The position numbers and the translations under genes were made by a program. From Methanolobus sp. UBA474 (GTDB lineage Archaea > Halobacteriota > Methanosarcinia > Methanosarcinales > Methanosarcinaceae), in the NCBI GenBank assembly GCA_002501695.1, contig DANZ01000062.1:1-9054 (forward strand): DNA of 9,054 nt, written 5' to 3'. Shown piece by piece: positions 6,740-9,054 of the stretch. The notes below the pieces were generated by a model. The model had not been told where the DNA came from and searched no databases. It saw only the letters and a program-made list of their open reading frames with translations. Positions within the stretch are counted from its first letter, which is position 1. The number at the start of each line of letters is the position of its first letter.

Positions 6740-6869
6740 GATGAACGAGATTCTATATGCCCCGGATAGACAGAACATGAAGGAATATTATCCTGGCTGA
6801 TCATCATTCCACTAGCAAGTATGCGTATCGAACCAAAACAAAGGACCGAATGAACAGGAGCAAGGAAAC

Positions 6870-6926
6870 ATGTCATTAATGAAAGGCAAAGGAAGTAACT
6901 GGATACTGGAATACCTCGGATTCTAG
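6870..6926 (+). CDS. Possible pylS leader peptide ORF ending in UAG
   Basis: An 18-codon ORF, MSLMKGKGSNWILEYLGF, starts at an ATG with GGAG (6857-6860) 9 nt upstream, almost the same spacing as the pylS site (GGAG 6955-6958, 8 nt). Its stop is TAG (6924-6926). If that UAG is read as pyrrolysine the frame continues with EMLRKRSSFRS to TGA at 6960-6962, passing through the pylS ribosome binding site and ending 4 nt before the pylS ATG. Termination at UAG and read-through would therefore place the ribosome differently with respect to pylS initiation. I recognise no protein family in the peptide. The layout suggests a pyrrolysine-sensing leader, but an ORF this short can arise by chance. Confidence 0.35.
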   Translation: MSLMKGKGSNWILEYLGF

Positions 6927-6966
6927 GAGATGCTTAGGAAACGGTCTTCATTTAGGAGCTGACAGC

Positions 6967-8298
6967 ATGGAAAAAAAACCATTAGATTCATTAATATCCA
7001 AAACCGGCCTGTGGGTGTCAAGGAACGGATATCTTCACGGAATAAGAAGTTGTGAGACATCACAAAAATACCTGCGAATAACAATGGATTGCGGAGAAGC
7101 CATCCAGATAAGGAATTCCCGGTCAGGCCGGGCCGCAAGATCTCTTCGGAACCACAAATACCATAAGCCCTGTAAAGGGTGCCGGCTTGCGGAAGAAAGA
7201 ATAAGGGATTTCTCTAACAAGATCTCAAGGAAAGATGAGGTCAGGGTCACCGTAAAGACGGTGCGATCCATACAGTTCGATCCTGCTCAAAGCAGCATCC
7301 CCGGCGTGTCGGTACCAGGCGAAAGTCTGCAGCCTTCCGGCAATATTGATAAAGATCATACCCATCATTCTCCTGCAGAGCGACAGCCATCAGTTACTGC
7401 ACAAAGTTCTAAACCACAAGTAGCGGCCCGGCAGACCAGAATAACAAAGCCTTTTGATCGCTCCTCCCAGAAGCATGCCAGGCCAGAGAAAAATGAGTTT
7501 ACCCAGAGCCAGAAGAACAGAGTGCTCTCATTGCTGGCTCCGGATGAGATGATATCATTCTCAAAGGAGAAGCGCTCTTTTGCAGAGATCGAATCGACCC
7601 TGCTCACACAGAGGAAGAAGGACCTCAGGATGATGTATGAGGACAGCAGGGAGAACATGCTTGGCAAGCTTGAGCGCACCATAACCGAGTTCTTTGTGGA
7701 TATGGGATTCCTTGAAGTGAAGTCTCCCATACTCATTCCTTTTGAGTACATGGAGCGTATGGGTGTAGGCGAGGACAAGGAACTCTCCAGGCAGATATTC
7801 AGGGTCGGCGATAACATGTGCCTGCGCCCTATGCTTGCTCCCGGACTGTATAACCATCTTCGCAAATTCGATAATGTACTTCCAGACCCCATCAGGATAT
7901 TTGAGATCGGGCCCTGCTACAGAAAGGAGTCGGACGGCAACAGCCATCTCGAAGAGTTCACCATGCTCAACTTCTGTCAGATGGGATCCAGATGCACCCG
8001 GCAGACCCTCGAATCCCTCATCGGGGATCTCCTCGGTTTTCTGGGTATCGAGTACGAGGTAGTTGCAGACAGCTGCATGGTCTACGGGGCTACCATTGAT
8101 ATCATGCATAAGAACATGGAACTCTCATCCGCTGTTGTCGGACCCATTCCCATGGACATGGACTGGGGTATCGACAAGCCCTGGATAGGAGCCGGTTTCG
8201 GACTGGAAAGACTGCTCAAGGCAAAACACAATTTCAAGAACATAAGATCAGTTGCAAGATCCGAGTCCTACTATAATGGGATCTGCACAAATCTCTGA
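6967..8298 (+). CDS. pylS: Pyrrolysine--tRNA(Pyl) ligase PylS
   Basis: PylS charges tRNA(Pyl) with pyrrolysine, allowing UAG to be read as the 22nd amino acid in methylamine methyltransferases. At 443 residues it has the full Methanosarcinaceae form. The tRNA-binding N-terminal domain is residues 1-100 (begins KKPLDSLIS-TGLW); its presumed zinc ligands H24, C42, C69 and C72 align with M. mazei PylS without gaps. A low-complexity S/P/Q/K linker spans about 105-180, and the class II catalytic domain about 185-443. By hand alignment to M. mazei PylS (offset -11) pocket residues are A291, L294, Y295, L298, R319, N335, C337, Y373 and W406, all the usual identities. GGAG (6955-6958) supports the ATG. 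pylB starts 9 nt after the TGA stop. pylT is not found upstream. Confidence 0.98.
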   Translation: MEKKPLDSLISKTGLWVSRNGYLHGIRSCETSQKYLRITMDCGEAIQIRNSRSGRAARSLRNHKYHKPCKGCRLAEERIRDFSNKISRKDEVRVTVKTVRSIQFDPAQSSIPGVSVPGESLQPSGNIDKDHTHHSPAERQPSVTAQSSKPQVAARQTRITKPFDRSSQKHARPEKNEFTQSQKNRVLSLLAPDEMISFSKEKRSFAEIESTLLTQRKKDLRMMYEDSRENMLGKLERTITEFFVDMGFLEVKSPILIPFEYMERMGVGEDKELSRQIFRVGDNMCLRPMLAPGLYNHLRKFDNVLPDPIRIFEIGPCYRKESDGNSHLEEFTMLNFCQMGSRCTRQTLESLIGDLLGFLGIEYEVVADSCMVYGATIDIMHKNMELSSAVVGPIPMDMDWGIDKPWIGAGFGLERLLKAKHNFKNIRSVARSESYYNGICTNL

Positions 8299-8307
8299 GG
8301 TGATAGC

Positions 8308-9054
8308 GTGCTTAATGACATGACACAAAACGATCTTGACGATTTCGCGGGGAAGATAATTAATGGAGCGCAGCTCTCCGATAACGACCTCAGGGAACTG
8401 CTCCGGATAAATGGGAATGGCCAGCTTGAAAAGCTTTTCTACCTGGCAAGGAAGGTCAGGGACCACTATTTCGGCAACAAGGTCTTCCTCTACAGCTTCG
8501 TTTATTTTTCCACTTATTGCAAGAACAAGTGCGCTTTCTGCTATTACAGGGCAAACCATGAGATCAGCAGGTATCGTTTAAGTATAGAGGAAGTGCGCAG
8601 TATATGCCGTGCACTGAAAAGCGAGAGCATTCACATGGTCGACCTGACCATGGGAGAAGACCCTTACTTCCATGAGAAGCCTGAAAGGTTCATTGATGTT
8701 GTAAAAGCCGTAAGGTCAGAACTGGACCTTCCCATTATGATATCTCCCGGGGTCATGGAAAATGAGGTGCTAAAGCAACTGCACGACAACGGCGCCAACT
8801 TCCTTGCCCTGTACCAGGAGACACACGACCAGGAACTCTACCGGAAACTGCGGGTCGGGCAGTCCTTCGAGGACAGGATCAACGCCCGCAAGTTCGCCAA
8901 AAGCATCGGTTACTGCGTGGAGGACGGGATACTTACAGGCGTGGGCAACGATATCGAATCTACCATAAGGTCACTGAGAGGCATGGAAAAGAACACTCCT
9001 GACATGGTCAGGGTCATGACATTCGTACCTCAGGAGGGCACACCCCTTGAGAAA
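8308..9054 (+). CDS. pylB: 3-methylornithine synthase PylB, radical SAM (truncated by the window edge)
   Basis: PylB is the radical SAM lysine mutase that makes (3R)-3-methyl-D-ornithine, the first step of pyrrolysine synthesis. The frame is open for 249 codons to the last base; the family is about 350 residues. The [4Fe-4S] cysteines are C71, C75 and C78 in TYCKNKCAFCYY, the CxxxCxxC signature. HMVDLTMGEDPY, ALYQETHDQELYRKLRVGQS, EDGILTGVGNDIEST and VMTFVPQEGTPLE match PylB closely. I chose the GTG at 8308: GGTGA (8299-8303) lies just before it and the N-terminal length then equals that of M. barkeri PylB. The in-frame ATG at 8320 is the alternative. With a 9-nt gap after pylS it is co-transcribed, presumably with pylC and pylD outside the window. 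Confidence 0.97.
   Translation, partial: MLNDMTQNDLDDFAGKIINGAQLSDNDLRELLRINGNGQLEKLFYLARKVRDHYFGNKVFLYSFVYFSTYCKNKCAFCYYRANHEISRYRLSIEEVRSICRALKSESIHMVDLTMGEDPYFHEKPERFIDVVKAVRSELDLPIMISPGVMENEVLKQLHDNGANFLALYQETHDQELYRKLRVGQSFEDRINARKFAKSIGYCVEDGILTGVGNDIESTIRSLRGMEKNTPDMVRVMTFVPQEGTPLEK

Larger units (their letters stand above)
6323..6966. other. 644-bp region between the response regulator and pylS
   Basis: No conventional protein gene is convincing here. In order it holds ATATAAATAT (6341-6350), a T-tract (6382-6387), a perfect 8-bp hairpin (6602-6622), a GC-rich CCGG-flanked stretch (6633-6648), TATA-like words at 6661-6673, 6701-6708 and 6725-6736, and a short leader ORF with an in-frame UAG ending next to pylS. 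I looked for pylT on both strands (CUA anticodon loop, TTAGATT T-loop, GATCATGTAGATC D-region) and found no match. The best promoter lies more than 200 nt before pylS, so a long leader transcript is likely. Confidence 0.6.

Noticed and set aside
6790..6830. Possible tRNA(Pyl) D-region (CTGATCAT) near 6796
   Set aside because: Only about eight bases match pylT; there is no anticodon stem, T-arm or acceptor pairing around it.
6850..6879. Nine-codon ORF starting at 6850 overlapping the leader ORF
   Set aside because: Too short to support, weaker ribosome site and ends in UAA with no relation to pylS.
7365..8109. Minus-strand ORFs of 175 and 182 residues opposite pylS
   Set aside because: Antisense to the strongly conserved PylS catalytic domain; no recognisable protein.
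8248..8559. Minus-strand ORF across the pylS/pylB junction
   Set aside because: Covers the pylB start on the other strand; pylB is certain from its CxxxCxxC motif and family blocks.
1..9054. CRISPR array, insertion sequence or rRNA
   Set aside because: No regularly spaced repeats, transposase-like protein, terminal inverted repeats or rRNA-like stretch seen.

Overview
The window comes from a methylotrophic methanogenic archaeon, almost certainly of the family Methanosarcinaceae (Methanolobus, Methanococcoides or a close relative; the genus cannot be fixed from the sequence alone). The evidence is the monomethylamine methyltransferase pair mtmC/mtmB, a full-length two-domain pyrrolysyl-tRNA synthetase (PylS), the methylornithine synthase PylB, archaeal Shine-Dalgarno sites (GGTGA, GGAGG) and archaeal TATA-type boxes.

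Layout. On the minus strand at the left edge lie mtmC (285-935) and, downstream of it, the first 90 codons of mtmB (1-272), an operon for methanogenesis from monomethylamine. A 461-bp divergent intergenic region (936-1396) holds TATA-like boxes, short palindromes and a repeated CCTTGTGA-type word. On the plus strand follow two paralogous winged-helix/FilR1-domain regulators of the Msr type (1397-2179 and 2219-3010), a 952-residue membrane sensor histidine kinase (3064-5922) and a stand-alone receiver-domain response regulator (5933-6322). A 644-bp region without a conventional gene (6323-6966) carries a T-tract, a strong hairpin and TATA boxes. Just before pylS it also carries a short open frame interrupted by UAG. 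pylS (6967-8298) and the first 249 codons of pylB (8308-9054, running off the edge) close the window; pylC and pylD are expected beyond it.

How it fits together. MtmB in this family contains a UAG codon decoded as pyrrolysine, so mtmCB expression depends on the pyl genes. The regulators and two-component proteins between the two loci are well placed to couple methylamine metabolism to signals sensed outside the cell. That link is inferred from position only.

The most intriguing signals are: (i) an 18-codon leader ORF with its own ribosome binding site, whose UAG stop, if read as pyrrolysine, extends it over the pylS ribosome binding site to a UGA 4 nt before the pylS start, a possible pyrrolysine-responsive leader; (ii) no recognisable pylT upstream of pylS, where it usually sits in Methanosarcina; (iii) two signalling genes ending in UAG in an organism that decodes UAG; (iv) a kinase, receiver and twin FilR1 regulators that resemble a dispersed FilI/FilR-like system.
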